DNA of 64,000 nt from Collinsella sp. (GTDB lineage Bacteria > Actinomycetota > Coriobacteriia > Coriobacteriales > Coriobacteriaceae): assembly GCA_018380195.1 (NCBI GenBank), contig JAGZUC010000005.1:30887-94886 (forward strand). The letters run 5' to 3'. Each line of letters begins with the position of its first letter. Position 1 is the first letter of the stretch. The notes beneath the pieces are model-generated. The model made no database searches and had not been told where the DNA came from. It saw only the letters and a list, made by a program, of their open reading frames with translations. Positions 28,628 through 36,992 of the stretch are shown here, in pieces. The translations under genes were made by a program, and so were the position numbers.

Positions 28628-29419
28628 CTAGAAGACCACCACCTTGGAAGCATCGAACACGGGGCCGCACATGCAGGCGCCCTTCATACCGTCGACCGTC
28701 TCGACATTGCAGGTGTTGCAGGCGCCAAAGCCGCAGCTCATCATGCGCTCGAGCGACACCTCGCAGTACGCACCGACCTCGGCGGCAGCGGTGGCGACTT
28801 TCTTCATCATGACAGCGGGGCCGCAGCTGGCGACGTAATCGTAGCCGCCCTCGCCGAGCAGCTCGGCTGCCGGATCGGCGCAAAAACCGTGCGTACCCAG
28901 CGTACCGTCGTCGGTGCACACGTTAACCGTGGCGCCCAGCGCGCGGAACTCATCGACACCCACGGCCTTGGAAACGGTGCCAAAGCCCAGGCACACGTCG
29001 ACATCCACGCCCTGCTCGGCAAGCATGCCGGCGAGGCACAGCACGGGCGGAACACCGATGCCACCGGCGACGAGCAGGGCCTTCCTGGTGCCCTCGGGTA
29101 CCATCCAGCCACGGCCACCGGGGCCCAGCAGGTTAGAGGTGGAGCCAGGGGCCATCTGCGACAGACGACGGGTATCGTCGCCCACGACGGCGTACCACAG
29201 CTCGACGGTGCCGGCCTGGGCGTCGGCGCGATAGAAGCTCAGGGGCACGCGAAGCAGCGAGGACGCATCGCCGGGCACGGCAATGTTCACAAACTGACCG
29301 GGCTTGAGCGCACTTGCAAGCTTGGGGGCCGAGATGACGAGCGAGAAGATGCCGTCGGCGATCTCCTGGTTCGAGACGACCTCGAAGTCGTGCATGCGTG
29401 CAGTGGAAGGTGTGGGCAT
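28628..29419 (-). CDS. pyrK: Dihydroorotate dehydrogenase B, electron transfer subunit
   Basis: PyrK carries FAD and a [2Fe-2S] cluster and transfers electrons from PyrD to NAD+. The 263 residues have the flavin-reductase-like N-terminus with R-V-P-L-S-F, the NAD-binding G-G-I-G-V-P-P, and a C-terminal cluster motif C-G-F-G-A-C-N-T-C followed by a fourth cysteine about 12 residues later. ATG 29419 has GGAG five bases upstream. It is encoded between pyrC and pyrD, as expected for the class 1B enzyme. Confidence 0.94.
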   Translation of the reverse strand: MPTPSTARMHDFEVVSNQEIADGIFSLVISAPKLASALKPGQFVNIAVPGDASSLLRVPLSFYRADAQAGTVELWYAVVGDDTRRLSQMAPGSTSNLLGPGGRGWMVPEGTRKALLVAGGIGVPPVLCLAGMLAEQGVDVDVCLGFGTVSKAVGVDEFRALGATVNVCTDDGTLGTHGFCADPAAELLGEGGYDYVASCGPAVMMKKVATAAAEVGAYCEVSLERMMSCGFGACNTCNVETVDGMKGACMCGPVFDASKVVVF

Positions 29420-29511
29420 AGACGCTCCAATCCCCCATGCGGTTGCATGGTCAAAACGAACAGAAAGCGCGGCACCGCAAGGGCACCGCGCACAAAAGCG
29501 ATAAGGCTATG

Positions 29512-30801
29512 CTAGCAGATGCAGCCGTCGGCGAGCGTCTGCTTACCGCCGACAAACACATCGGTAGCACGACCGGTAAGCGTGCGGCCGGCAAAACCGG
29601 AGTTCTCGGCGCGCGACTCGTAACCGTCCTCGCCGACCGTCCAGGTGGCAGAGGGGTCGAACACGGTCAGGTCGGCAACGGAGCCCGCCTTGACCTGAAC
29701 CTGGTCGAGGCCCAGGATCTCACGCGGCTTGATGGCCATGAGCTCGACCATACGGCCCATGCTCATCTTGCCCGTGTTGACCAGCTCGGTGAGTACGAGC
29801 GACAGCGAGGTCTCGAGGCCGATCATGCCAAAGGGCGCAAGCTCGAACTCGCGGGCCTTCTCCCACGGGGTGTGGGGAGCGTGATCGGTGACGATAGCGT
29901 CGACGGTGCCGTCGATGACGCCCTGACGGATGGCCTCGGCGTCCTCGTCGGTGCGCAGCGGCGGATTGACCTTGAGCGAGGTGTTGTAGGTCTCGTCCAG
30001 GTCGTTCTCGGTCAGGAACATGTGGTGCGGGGTAGCCTCGCAGGTAACCTGAACGCCAGCGGCCTTACCGGCACGCACGATCTCCAGGCCATGGGCGGTG
30101 GAGATGTGCTGGATGTGCAGCTTGGCACCAGTCAGCTTGGCGATCTCGATGTCGCGGGCGATCTGGAGCTCCTCGCCGGCAGCCGGCCAACCCTCGAGAG
30201 CCAGACGGGTCGAGACCTTGCCCTCGTTGATCTGGCCGTGGCCGACCAGGTCCTCGTCCTGGCAGTGGCTCATAAAGACCTTGCCGAACATCTTGCCGTA
30301 GTCCATGCAACGACGGAGCATACCCGCGCCCTGCACGCCGCGACCGTCGTCGGTGAAGGCGACGGCGCCGTGGGCGACCATATCGCCCATCTCGGACATG
30401 GCCTCGCCCTTAAGACCGCGGGTCATGGCACCCGACGGATAGACGCGGCAGTGACCGACCTCGGCAGCGCGGGACTTGACGAACTCCACGACGGTGCCGT
30501 TATCGGTGACGGGATCGGTGTTGGGCATGGCGCACACGCCGGTAAAGCCGCCCTTGGCAGCTGCGCGGGTGCCGCTCTCGATGTCCTCTTTGACCTCGTA
30601 GCCGGGCTCGCGAAGGTGAACGTGCATATCCACCAGGCCGGGGACGAGGTACTTGCCGGAAAGGTCGCGGACCTCGGCTCCCTCGACGGCGAGATTCTCG
30701 CCGACCTCGGCGATCTTGTCGCCGTCAATCAGGACGTCAACGACACCGTCAATCTCGACGGACGGGTCGACGACGTGGGCATTCTTAAGAAGCAAGGCCA
30801 T
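29512..30801 (-). CDS. pyrC: Dihydroorotase
   Basis: PyrC closes carbamoyl aspartate to dihydroorotate. The 429-residue zinc amidohydrolase has D-M-H-V-H-L-R-E-P-G near 58 (metal-binding H-x-H). The M-P-N-T-D-P-V motif follows, and V-T-D-H-A-P-H-T near 300 carries the catalytic aspartate. ATG 30801 follows GGAGGTG by six bases and makes the gene overlap the end of pyrB by 17 bases. Class I length and motifs are clear. Confidence 0.95.
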   Translation of the reverse strand: MALLLKNAHVVDPSVEIDGVVDVLIDGDKIAEVGENLAVEGAEVRDLSGKYLVPGLVDMHVHLREPGYEVKEDIESGTRAAAKGGFTGVCAMPNTDPVTDNGTVVEFVKSRAAEVGHCRVYPSGAMTRGLKGEAMSEMGDMVAHGAVAFTDDGRGVQGAGMLRRCMDYGKMFGKVFMSHCQDEDLVGHGQINEGKVSTRLALEGWPAAGEELQIARDIEIAKLTGAKLHIQHISTAHGLEIVRAGKAAGVQVTCEATPHHMFLTENDLDETYNTSLKVNPPLRTDEDAEAIRQGVIDGTVDAIVTDHAPHTPWEKAREFELAPFGMIGLETSLSLVLTELVNTGKMSMGRMVELMAIKPREILGLDQVQVKAGSVADLTVFDPSATWTVGEDGYESRAENSGFAGRTLTGRATDVFVGGKQTLADGCIC

Positions 30802-31729
30802 TATCGGCACCTCCAAGCAGCAGATACAGGATAGCCATACGCACGCAGATACCGGCGTAGACCTGCTCCAGGATGACGGAGCGTTGCGGGTGGTCGGCCA
30901 TATAGGAGTCGAACTCGACGCCGCGGTTGATGGGGCCCGGGTGGCAGATGATCGCGTCGGGCTTCATGAGCTTCTCGCGGTCCTTGGTCAGGCCGAAGAG
31001 CTTGTGATACTCGCGAATGGTCGGGAACGGAGCACCCTCGAGGCGCTCCTGCTGCACGCGCAGCATGTAGACGACGTCCAGCTCGGGCAGGACCGAATCG
31101 AGGTCGCTCGTCACGTGGTCGCAACCCAAGACCTCGGGTGCCGGCGGCAGCAGCGTGCCGGGGGCGACGGCGTAGGTCTCGCAGCCCATGATCTTAAGGG
31201 CGGGGATCAGCGAGCCGCAGACGCGGGAGTGGGCGATGTCGCCGACGACGGCGACCTTCAGACCATGGAAGTCACCCTTGTGCTCCCAGATGGTGTACAG
31301 GTCCAGCAGGGCCTGCGTGGGATGGTTGTGCTTACCGTCACCGGCGCAGATGACGCTCGCGGGCGAGTTCTGCGTGACGATGTAGGGGGCACCGGCGTGC
31401 TTGTCGCGCACGACGATGCAGTCGATCTTGTAGGCGTTGAGGGTCTCGACGGTATCGACGAGGCTCTCGCCCTTGACCGTGGAGGTCGAGGAGCCGCCGA
31501 AGTTGAGGCTGTCGGCCGAAAGGCGCTTCTCGGCGAGCTCGAAGGAGCTGCGGGTGCGCGTCGAGGGCTCGTTGAACATGTTGACGATGGTCTTGCCCTT
31601 GAGCGTGGGGACCTTCTTGATGGCACGCTCGTTGACCTCGGAGAACGCCTTGGCGGTCTCGAGGATGAGCTTGATGTCCTCTTCGGAGTACTCGGTAATG
31701 TCGATCAGGTGCTTATGGTTGAACGCCAC
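30785..31729 (-). CDS. pyrB: Aspartate carbamoyltransferase catalytic subunit
   Basis: PyrB makes carbamoyl aspartate. The 314 residues show the carbamoyl-phosphate site F-N-E-P-S-T-R-T-R-x-S-F near 50, G-D-G-K-H-N-H-P-T-Q-A-L-L-D, and H-P-G-P-I-N-R-G. No regulatory pyrI is seen, in line with PyrR-controlled operons. The start is uncertain. GTG 31729 is preferred because it lies 11 bases after GGGAGG and four past the pyrR stop; the frame's first GTG (31741) overlaps that site and is unlikely. Confidence 0.93.
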   Translation of the reverse strand: MAFNHKHLIDITEYSEEDIKLILETAKAFSEVNERAIKKVPTLKGKTIVNMFNEPSTRTRSSFELAEKRLSADSLNFGGSSTSTVKGESLVDTVETLNAYKIDCIVVRDKHAGAPYIVTQNSPASVICAGDGKHNHPTQALLDLYTIWEHKGDFHGLKVAVVGDIAHSRVCGSLIPALKIMGCETYAVAPGTLLPPAPEVLGCDHVTSDLDSVLPELDVVYMLRVQQERLEGAPFPTIREYHKLFGLTKDREKLMKPDAIICHPGPINRGVEFDSYMADHPQRSVILEQVYAGICVRMAILYLLLGGADNGLAS

Positions 31730-31733
31730 GGTA

Positions 31734-32318
31734 CTACTCACCTCCCAGCGGCGCGGAGCCCACGTGGGAACCCGGCGCGACGTCGTTGATCTCGACAGCG
31801 GTGCGGCCGTCGACTTCCTTCATATATAGGTGCACGTTCTCCTCGTGCGACGAGGGAACGTTCTTGCCGACAAAGTCCGGTGAGATGGGGAGCTCGCGGT
31901 GACCGCGGTCAACGAGAACTGCCAGCTCGATGCGGCTCGGACGGCCCAGGTCCATGACGGCGTCCAAAGCGGCGCGGATGGTACGACCCGTGTACAGGAT
32001 GTCGTCCACCAGCACGACGCGCTTGCCGTCGACGCTGAAGGGAATGTTGGTAGCGTGGATCGCGGGAGCGAAATTGGTCGCATAGTCATCGCGATAGAAG
32101 CTGATGTCCAGGCTGCCGAGCGGAACGTCGACACCCTCGATCTCCTTGATCGCCTCGGCGAGCTTCTTTGCCAGAAGGTCGCCGCGCGTGACGATGCCGA
32201 CCAGAGCGAGGTCTTCACAGCCCTCGTTGCGCTCGAGGATCTCGTGCGCGATGCGGATCATCGCTCGGTTGACGGCGGTCTCGTCCATGATGACCGCCTT
32301 GGGGGAAGTCGTGCCCAT
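31734..32318 (-). CDS. pyrR: Bifunctional pyr operon regulator / uracil phosphoribosyltransferase PyrR
   Basis: PyrR binds pyr mRNA in response to UMP and usually keeps some uracil phosphoribosyltransferase activity. The 194 residues carry the phosphoribosyltransferase motif V-V-L-V-D-D-I-L-Y-T-G-R-T near 105 and the R-G-D-L-L-A and D-R-G-H-R-E-L-P-I segments. It is the first gene of the operon, with a leader containing an intrinsic terminator directly upstream. ATG 32318 follows GGAAGGAG. The last codons include the ribosome binding site of pyrB. carA and carB are not in this operon. Confidence 0.95.
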   Translation of the reverse strand: MGTTSPKAVIMDETAVNRAMIRIAHEILERNEGCEDLALVGIVTRGDLLAKKLAEAIKEIEGVDVPLGSLDISFYRDDYATNFAPAIHATNIPFSVDGKRVVLVDDILYTGRTIRAALDAVMDLGRPSRIELAVLVDRGHRELPISPDFVGKNVPSSHEENVHLYMKEVDGRTAVEINDVAPGSHVGSAPLGGE

Positions 32319-32334
32319 CGATCTCCTTCCTCAC

Positions 32335-32460
32335 ATGTCTTGACTGCTGACACAGTCAAAAAAATAGATGCCCGACCGCTCAAAGCGGACCAGACACCCA
32401 CAGGAAGGGCTGCTCGATTGGCAGCTATATGACTCCATGTGGGTATCTCGTACCCCTTTA
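32335..32460 (-). promoter_or_regulatory. pyr operon leader with attenuator-like terminator
   Basis: Read on the minus strand the leader has three structures. First, GGGTA-TACCC (32441-32455). Second, a longer stem in which ACCCACA/TGTGGGT (32396-32402 with 32438-32444) encloses a GCTGC-GCAGC hairpin; it reuses bases of the first, so they exclude each other. Third, a stem at 32369-32396 with several G-T pairs followed by seven T at 32358-32364. A terminator just before pyrR points to transcription attenuation by PyrR. The Bacillus-type PyrR-binding loop was not recognised. Confidence 0.6.
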
Positions 32461-32572
32461 ATGGTCAAGGCATAGTGTAGCCAACCTCGGGCTCAATTGC
32501 GAGCATAAATACCGGGCAATCCGTAAACGGAGCCCTACGCTCAATAAACCTATATATATTTGTAGGACGAGC

Positions 32573-32601
32573 TTGAAAACCTTGTTGCGAGCTGGCATAA
32601 T
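32573..32601 (+). promoter_or_regulatory. Possible distal rpmB promoter
   Basis: TTGAAA and CATAAT are separated by 17 bases. It points towards rpmB, about 170 bases upstream of the start codon. No other gene lies in between, so it either gives a long rpmB leader or an unrecognised short RNA. Confidence 0.4.
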
Positions 32602-32707
32602 CCCCCCTGCTGCACGCAAATCGGATCTACGTCCAGGGCCGTAGCGTGGGCACTATCGCCAAAAGAGGAATATCTCTGTGTAGATTGCGCACAGGGAGTG
32701 ACTTCTG

Positions 32708-32716
32708 TGCTATAGT
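32708..32716 (+). promoter_or_regulatory. rpmB promoter, extended -10 box
   Basis: TGC-TATAGT ends 54 bases before the rpmB start. It is identical to the rpsT box. TTGCGC lies 20 bases upstream of the hexamer, too far for a standard -35. Confidence 0.55.
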
Positions 32717-32770
32717 TCAGGCTTGTTTGTTAACGCGACATGTTCGTTTGTCGCCCAAGGAGGGTCAGTT

Positions 32771-32959
32771 ATGTCCAAAGTTTGCGAAGTTTGCGGTAAG
32801 CACCCCGTTGCCGGTCGCTCCATCAGCCACTCTCACCGCGTCACCAACCGTAAGTTCCGCCCCAACATCCAGCGCGTCTACGTCGTCGTCGATGGTCACC
32901 GTCGCAAGATGAACGTTTGCTCCACCTGCCTCAAGTCCGGCAAGGTTGCGCGCTCCTAA
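32771..32959 (+). CDS. rpmB: 50S ribosomal protein L28
   Basis: L28 is a small large-subunit protein. The 62 residues contain two C-x-x-C pairs (C-E-V-C near 5 and C-S-T-C near 50), so this is the zinc-binding (C+) form. The family pattern G-R-S-I-S-H-S-H-R-V-T-N-R-K-F-R-P-N-I-Q is also present. ATG 32771 follows AAGGAGG. It stands alone on the plus strand between the divergent pyr operon and a transposon. Confidence 0.97.
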   Translation: MSKVCEVCGKHPVAGRSISHSHRVTNRKFRPNIQRVYVVVDGHRRKMNVCSTCLKSGKVARS

Positions 32960-33028
32960 ATAAGGTCTTACCAACAAGTACCTCGGACTCTCCGGGTCAA
33001 AGACCTCGCGTTCACATAGAACTTACCA

Positions 33029-33060
33029 AAGGCGTCCTCCCCTACGGAGGGCGCCTTTTT
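33029..33060 (+). terminator. rpmB intrinsic terminator
   Basis: AAGGCGTCCTCC (33029-33040) pairs with GGAGGGCGCCTT (33046-33057) and is followed by T residues through 33060. The transposon's left inverted repeat begins four bases later. Confidence 0.9.
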
Positions 33061-33063
33061 GCA

Positions 33064-34101
33064 CTCATTGGGGACAGACTTACATGAGTGTTTTCACGCA
33101 TTTGGGACAGACATTACGCATGCCGGCAGCGGTTCGGCCCCTGTCTCACGCAGCCTCCCTCCAGCCTACGGTGGCCTTGGTCACGCTTGTAGCGCCGATG
33201 CCGGTGATACGGGCAATTTGCTTGACCGTGAGATGTGCCCGCCTGAGCCTCAGCAGACACGCATCACGATCGGGGCGTGGCAGGGCCTTGAGCAGCGCAG
33301 GATCTATGCTCGGAAGGACTTCGCGCGCAACGGAAAGAGCATCCTCATCGAGGATCCGTCGGCGTGGAAGAATCTCAACTGACCAGATCCGCCCGGCAAC
33401 TTCCTTAAGATGCTCACAATAGTGACGAGACCCCCCGACAATATCGAGCATAGGGGCCGCATCGCAGATGTCAAAGGGATCGTAGCCCAGCTGGTATGCC
33501 CTAAAGCTTGACCAGCGGTATGCTTCGAGAGAGTCGATCGCACCTTTCACAGGATTGAGATGGATATAATCGAGTAGCTGCACCGCCTGTGTGTCCGACT
33601 CAACCGCAACACGCGAATAGCGATTGTCAAACAGATGGCCCGTTCTTCCCGTTTTCCCATTGAAATACTTAGCATACGCCGTCAGTGCGCACTGCATTGC
33701 CTTTGAAAGGTTGTCATATGGGTCATCAACCATCAAATGGAAGTGGTTGTCCATAAGGCACCAAGCCAACACTGCCACTTTATGGCGTGCAAACCTGTCC
33801 GAGATGTCCGATAAGAAACGATATCGGTCAGAGTCATCTTCAAAAATAATCTGTTTGGAGTTGCCACGGTCAAAGACGTGGTAATAGCCGGTGAGCGAAA
33901 CGGCGCGGGCACATCGGGGCATAATCTCTCCTTTCAAAACTGAACAGGCAACACCTAAAAGGAGAGAAGGAACGCGAAATGCTGAGCCTGTGACCTATTT
34001 ATATCCAATGATCGGCAAAAACAGGTTCAGAACGGCAAAATGGCAAAACGATGTCTGTCCCAAATGAGTGAAAGCACTCATGTAAGTCTGTCCCCAATGA
34101 G
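33064..34101 (-). mobile_element. IS200/IS605-superfamily-like element with 51-base inverted repeats
   Basis: A 1038-base unit is bounded by inverted repeats 33064-33114 and 34051-34101 that match at 49 of 51 positions. Each arm contains two tandem versions of CATT-GGGACAGAC and can fold on itself (CTCAT with ATGAG). The only gene inside is a Y1-type transposase. Classical IS200/IS605 elements lack such long matching ends. The layout is closer to REP-associated tyrosine transposases (RAYTs), which are flanked by inverted REP-like hairpins. No target duplication can be judged. Confidence 0.8.
33146..33922 (-). CDS. Y1-type (HUH) transposase, REP-associated type
   Basis: A 258-residue single-strand transposase. 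The metal-binding HUH motif is in M-D-N-H-F-H-L-M-V near 63. The catalytic tyrosine is probably in the helix C-A-L-T-A-Y-A-K-Y-F-N near 85-92. The start G-Y-Y-H-V-F-D-R-G-N and H-L-N-P-V-K-G are typical of the RAYT/Y1_Tnp group. A C-terminal extension with a helix-turn-helix look (L-T-V-K-Q-I-A-R-I-T-G-I-G) fits this group rather than the shorter IS200 TnpA. ATG 33922 has GGAG five bases upstream. G+C is lower than in neighbouring core genes. All motifs are present, so it may be active. Confidence 0.88.
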   Translation of the reverse strand: MPRCARAVSLTGYYHVFDRGNSKQIIFEDDSDRYRFLSDISDRFARHKVAVLAWCLMDNHFHLMVDDPYDNLSKAMQCALTAYAKYFNGKTGRTGHLFDNRYSRVAVESDTQAVQLLDYIHLNPVKGAIDSLEAYRWSSFRAYQLGYDPFDICDAAPMLDIVGGSRHYCEHLKEVAGRIWSVEILPRRRILDEDALSVAREVLPSIDPALLKALPRPDRDACLLRLRRAHLTVKQIARITGIGATSVTKATVGWREAA

Positions 34102-34137
34102 CGGGGAGATGGAGCAGGCAGATAGTTTTAGTTAAAA

Positions 34138-34157
34138 CGCTTCATTTTATTGAAGCG
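34138..34157 (+). promoter_or_regulatory. Palindrome upstream of adhE
   Basis: CGCTTCA (34138-34144) and TGAAGCG (34151-34157) form a perfect seven-base inverted repeat around an A+T-rich six-base spacer. It lies about 50 bases upstream of the probable adhE -10 box, so an operator is plausible. The regulator is unknown; it does not resemble a Rex site. Confidence 0.4.
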
Positions 34158-34205
34158 GTTTAGTGTGCCTTTTACGGGAATCTTACCGTTCACCGAATAA
34201 TTTCT

Positions 34206-34214
34206 TGCTATCAT
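34206..34214 (+). promoter_or_regulatory. adhE promoter, extended -10 box
   Basis: TGC-TATCAT lies 40 bases before the adhE start, with no clear -35 hexamer at 16-18 bases. The same nonamer is the -10 region of the rpsB promoter. Confidence 0.55.
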
Positions 34215-34254
34215 GCAAGGCGTAGGGTAAATCTCCGATCGCAAGGAGACACAA

Positions 34255-36903
34255 ATGGTGAAAAAGTCACCGGAAAACACTACTCCCGCAATTGTGGACA
34301 ACGTAGAGGCGCTTGAGGCTAAGCTCGCTCAGATGCGAGAGGCCCAGGCGCTTTTTGCTACGTACACGCAGGAGCAGGTCGACAAGATCTTCTATGAGGC
34401 CGCCATGGCCGCCAACAAGGCTCGTATCCCGTTGGCGAAGATGGCCATCGAGGAGACCGGCCGCGGCGTTCTTGAGGACAAGGTCATCAAGAACCACTAC
34501 GCCGCAGAGTACATCTATAACGCTTACAAGAACACCAAGACCTGTGGTGTCCTGGAGCGCGACGAGGCTTACGGCATCACCAAGATCGCCGAGCCCATCG
34601 GCATCGTGGGCGCCGTCATCCCGACGACCAACCCCACTTCCACCGCGATCTTCAAGACGCTGATCAGCCTGAAGACCCGCAACGCCATCATCATCTCCCC
34701 GCACCCGGCAGCCGCCAAGTGCACCATCGCCGCCGCCAAGCTCGTGCTTGACGCCGCCGTCAAGGCCGGCGCCCCCGAGGGCATCATCGGCTGGGTCGAT
34801 GTCCCCTCCATCGAGCTGACCAACATGGTCATGCGCGACGTCGACATCATCCTCGCCACCGGTGGCCCGGGAATGGTCAAGGCCGCTTACTCCTCGGGCA
34901 AGCCCGCCCTGGGCGTTGGCGCCGGTAACACCCCGGTCGTCATCGACGACACCGCCGACGTGCTGCTCGCCGTCAACTCCATCATCCACTCCAAGACCTT
35001 CGACAACGGCATGATCTGCGCTTCCGAGCAGTCCGTGACCGTCATCGACACCATCTATGACCAGGTTAAGGCCGAGTTCCAGAAGCGCGGCTGCTACTTC
35101 GTCAAGCAGGGTGCCGAGATGGAGGCCCTGCGTGCCGCCATGTTCAAGAACGGCGCCCTCGATCACCGCATCCCCGGCATGGCTGCCGCCAAGATCGCCG
35201 AGCTCGCCGGCATCGAGGTTCCCGCCAAGACCAAGATCCTGATCGCCGAGGTCACCTCCACCGACCCCGCCAAGGAGGAGTTCTCCCACGAGAAGCTGTC
35301 CCCGGTCCTGGCCATGTACCACGCCAAGGACTTCCAGGAGGCCGTCGACAAGGCCGAGCACCTGGTGCTCGCCGGTGGCCCGGGCCACACCGCCTCTCTG
35401 TACGTGCACCCCGCCCAGGCCGAGAAGATCAGCCTGTTCGAGCACGTCATGAAGGCCTGCCGTATCGTCATCAACACCCCGTCCTCGCACGGCGGCATCG
35501 GTGACCTGTACAACTTTGGCATGAAGCCGTCTCTGACCCTGGGCTGCGGCTCCTGGGGCGGCAACTCCGTCTCCGAGAACGTTGGGGTGAAGCACTTGAT
35601 CAACGTTAAGACTGTGGCCGAGCGCCGTGAGAACATGCTGTGGTTCCGCGCTCCCGAGAAGGTCTACTTCAAGAAGGGTTCCACGCCCGTCGCCCTCGAC
35701 GAGCTGGGCAACGTCATGGGCAAGAAGCGCGCCTTCATCGTCACCGACCAGTTCCTCTTCAAGAATGGCAACACCCGCGCCATCGAGGCCAAGCTCGACG
35801 AGATGGGCATCGCCCACGACTGCTTCTACGACGTCGAGCCCGATCCGTCGCTGCAGTGTGCACGTCGCGGCGCCAAGCAGATGGCTCTCTTTGAGCCGGA
35901 CGTCATCATCGCCGTCGGCGGTGGCTCCGCTATGGACGCCGGCAAGATCATGTGGATGATGTACGAGCACCCCGAGTGCAAGTTTGAGGACATGGCCATG
36001 GACTTCATGGACATCCGCAAGCGTATCTTCACCTTCCCCGAGATGGGCAAGAAGGCCTACTTCGTCGCCGTCCCGACCTCTTCGGGTACCGGCTCCGAGT
36101 GCACGCCGTTCGCCATCATCACCGACAAGGAGACCGGCATCAAGTGGCCGCTCGCCGACTACGCGCTGCTCCCCAACATGGCTATCGTCGACGCCGACAA
36201 CTGCATGACCGCCCCGCGCGGCCTGACCGCTGCCTCCGGCATCGACGTCATGACCCACGCCATCGAGTCCTACGTCTCCATCATGGCTTCCGACTACACC
36301 AAGGGCCTCTCCGAGCGCGCTGCCAAGCTCGTCTTTGAGAACCTGCCCTCCAGCTTCACGAACGGCGCCAAGGACCCGCACGCCCGCGAGGAGATGCACA
36401 ACGCCTCCTGCATGGCCGGTATGGCCTTCGCCAACGCCTTCCTGGGCCTCAACCACTCCATGGCTCACAAGCTCGGCGCTTTCCATCACCTGCCCCACGG
36501 CATCGCTAACGCCGTCATCCTGACCCGCGTCATGCGCTACAACGCCGCCGAGGCTCCCGTCAAGATGGGTACCTTCTCCCAGTATCCTTACCCCAACGCG
36601 CTGCACAACTACGCCGAGATGGCCAAGTACTGCGGCATCGAGGGCAAGGACGACAAGGAGGTCTTCGAGAACTTCATCACGAAGCTCGAGGAGCTCAAGG
36701 ACTTCATCGGTGTCAAGAAGACCATCGCCGACTACGGTGTTGACGAGCAGTACTTCCTCGACACCCTCGACGAGATGACCGAGCAGGCATTCAACGACCA
36801 GTGCACCGGCGCTAACCCGCGCTACCCGCTCATGAGCGAGATCAAGGAGCTCTACCTGGACGCCTACTACGGCCGCGAGCCCCAGGACTACGCCGTCTGC
36901 TAG
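34255..36903 (+). CDS. adhE: Bifunctional acetaldehyde-CoA/alcohol dehydrogenase
   Basis: AdhE reduces acetyl-CoA to ethanol through acetaldehyde and regenerates NAD+ in fermentation; the family forms filaments called spirosomes. The 882 residues have an N-terminal aldehyde dehydrogenase domain (about 1-440) with the catalytic cysteine in N-G-M-I-C-A-S-E-Q and a C-terminal iron-dependent alcohol dehydrogenase (about 455-870) with G-G-G-S-A-M-D-A-G-K and metal-binding H-S-M-A-H-K-L-G-A-F-H-H-L-P-H-G. ATG 34255 follows AAGGAGA. Codon use is strongly biased to C-ending codons, suggesting high expression. It starts just right of the transposon end. Confidence 0.98.
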   Translation: MVKKSPENTTPAIVDNVEALEAKLAQMREAQALFATYTQEQVDKIFYEAAMAANKARIPLAKMAIEETGRGVLEDKVIKNHYAAEYIYNAYKNTKTCGVLERDEAYGITKIAEPIGIVGAVIPTTNPTSTAIFKTLISLKTRNAIIISPHPAAAKCTIAAAKLVLDAAVKAGAPEGIIGWVDVPSIELTNMVMRDVDIILATGGPGMVKAAYSSGKPALGVGAGNTPVVIDDTADVLLAVNSIIHSKTFDNGMICASEQSVTVIDTIYDQVKAEFQKRGCYFVKQGAEMEALRAAMFKNGALDHRIPGMAAAKIAELAGIEVPAKTKILIAEVTSTDPAKEEFSHEKLSPVLAMYHAKDFQEAVDKAEHLVLAGGPGHTASLYVHPAQAEKISLFEHVMKACRIVINTPSSHGGIGDLYNFGMKPSLTLGCGSWGGNSVSENVGVKHLINVKTVAERRENMLWFRAPEKVYFKKGSTPVALDELGNVMGKKRAFIVTDQFLFKNGNTRAIEAKLDEMGIAHDCFYDVEPDPSLQCARRGAKQMALFEPDVIIAVGGGSAMDAGKIMWMMYEHPECKFEDMAMDFMDIRKRIFTFPEMGKKAYFVAVPTSSGTGSECTPFAIITDKETGIKWPLADYALLPNMAIVDADNCMTAPRGLTAASGIDVMTHAIESYVSIMASDYTKGLSERAAKLVFENLPSSFTNGAKDPHAREEMHNASCMAGMAFANAFLGLNHSMAHKLGAFHHLPHGIANAVILTRVMRYNAAEAPVKMGTFSQYPYPNALHNYAEMAKYCGIEGKDDKEVFENFITKLEELKDFIGVKKTIADYGVDEQYFLDTLDEMTEQAFNDQCTGANPRYPLMSEIKELYLDAYYGREPQDYAVC

Positions 36904-36922
36904 TTTTTAGCACGGTTTTTTG

Positions 36923-36959
36923 CGGCGGGGGTGCACGGGTGTTTCACACACCCCCGCCG
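36923..36959 (+). terminator. Hairpin after adhE, probable terminator or processing site
   Basis: CGGCGGGGGTG pairs with CACCCCCGCCG (ending at 36959) around a 15-base loop. Only TCGCTTC follows, so it lacks a real T tract. It lies 20 bases past adhE and 34 before the kinase gene, and may attenuate rather than stop transcription. Confidence 0.55.
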
Positions 36960-36992
36960 TCGCTTCTATCGCATCGTTGAAAGGATGCAACC

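Noticed and set aside
33146..33922. Transposase as the source of the 4.8-5.2 kb hairpins
   Set aside because: RAYT enzymes mobilise short hairpins, but the ends of this element share no clear sequence with the 75-base core, so no link can be claimed.
34267..36606. 779-codon minus-strand frame inside adhE
   Set aside because: adhE is certain; the frame is a shadow caused by strong codon bias, with runs of G, D, L and V.
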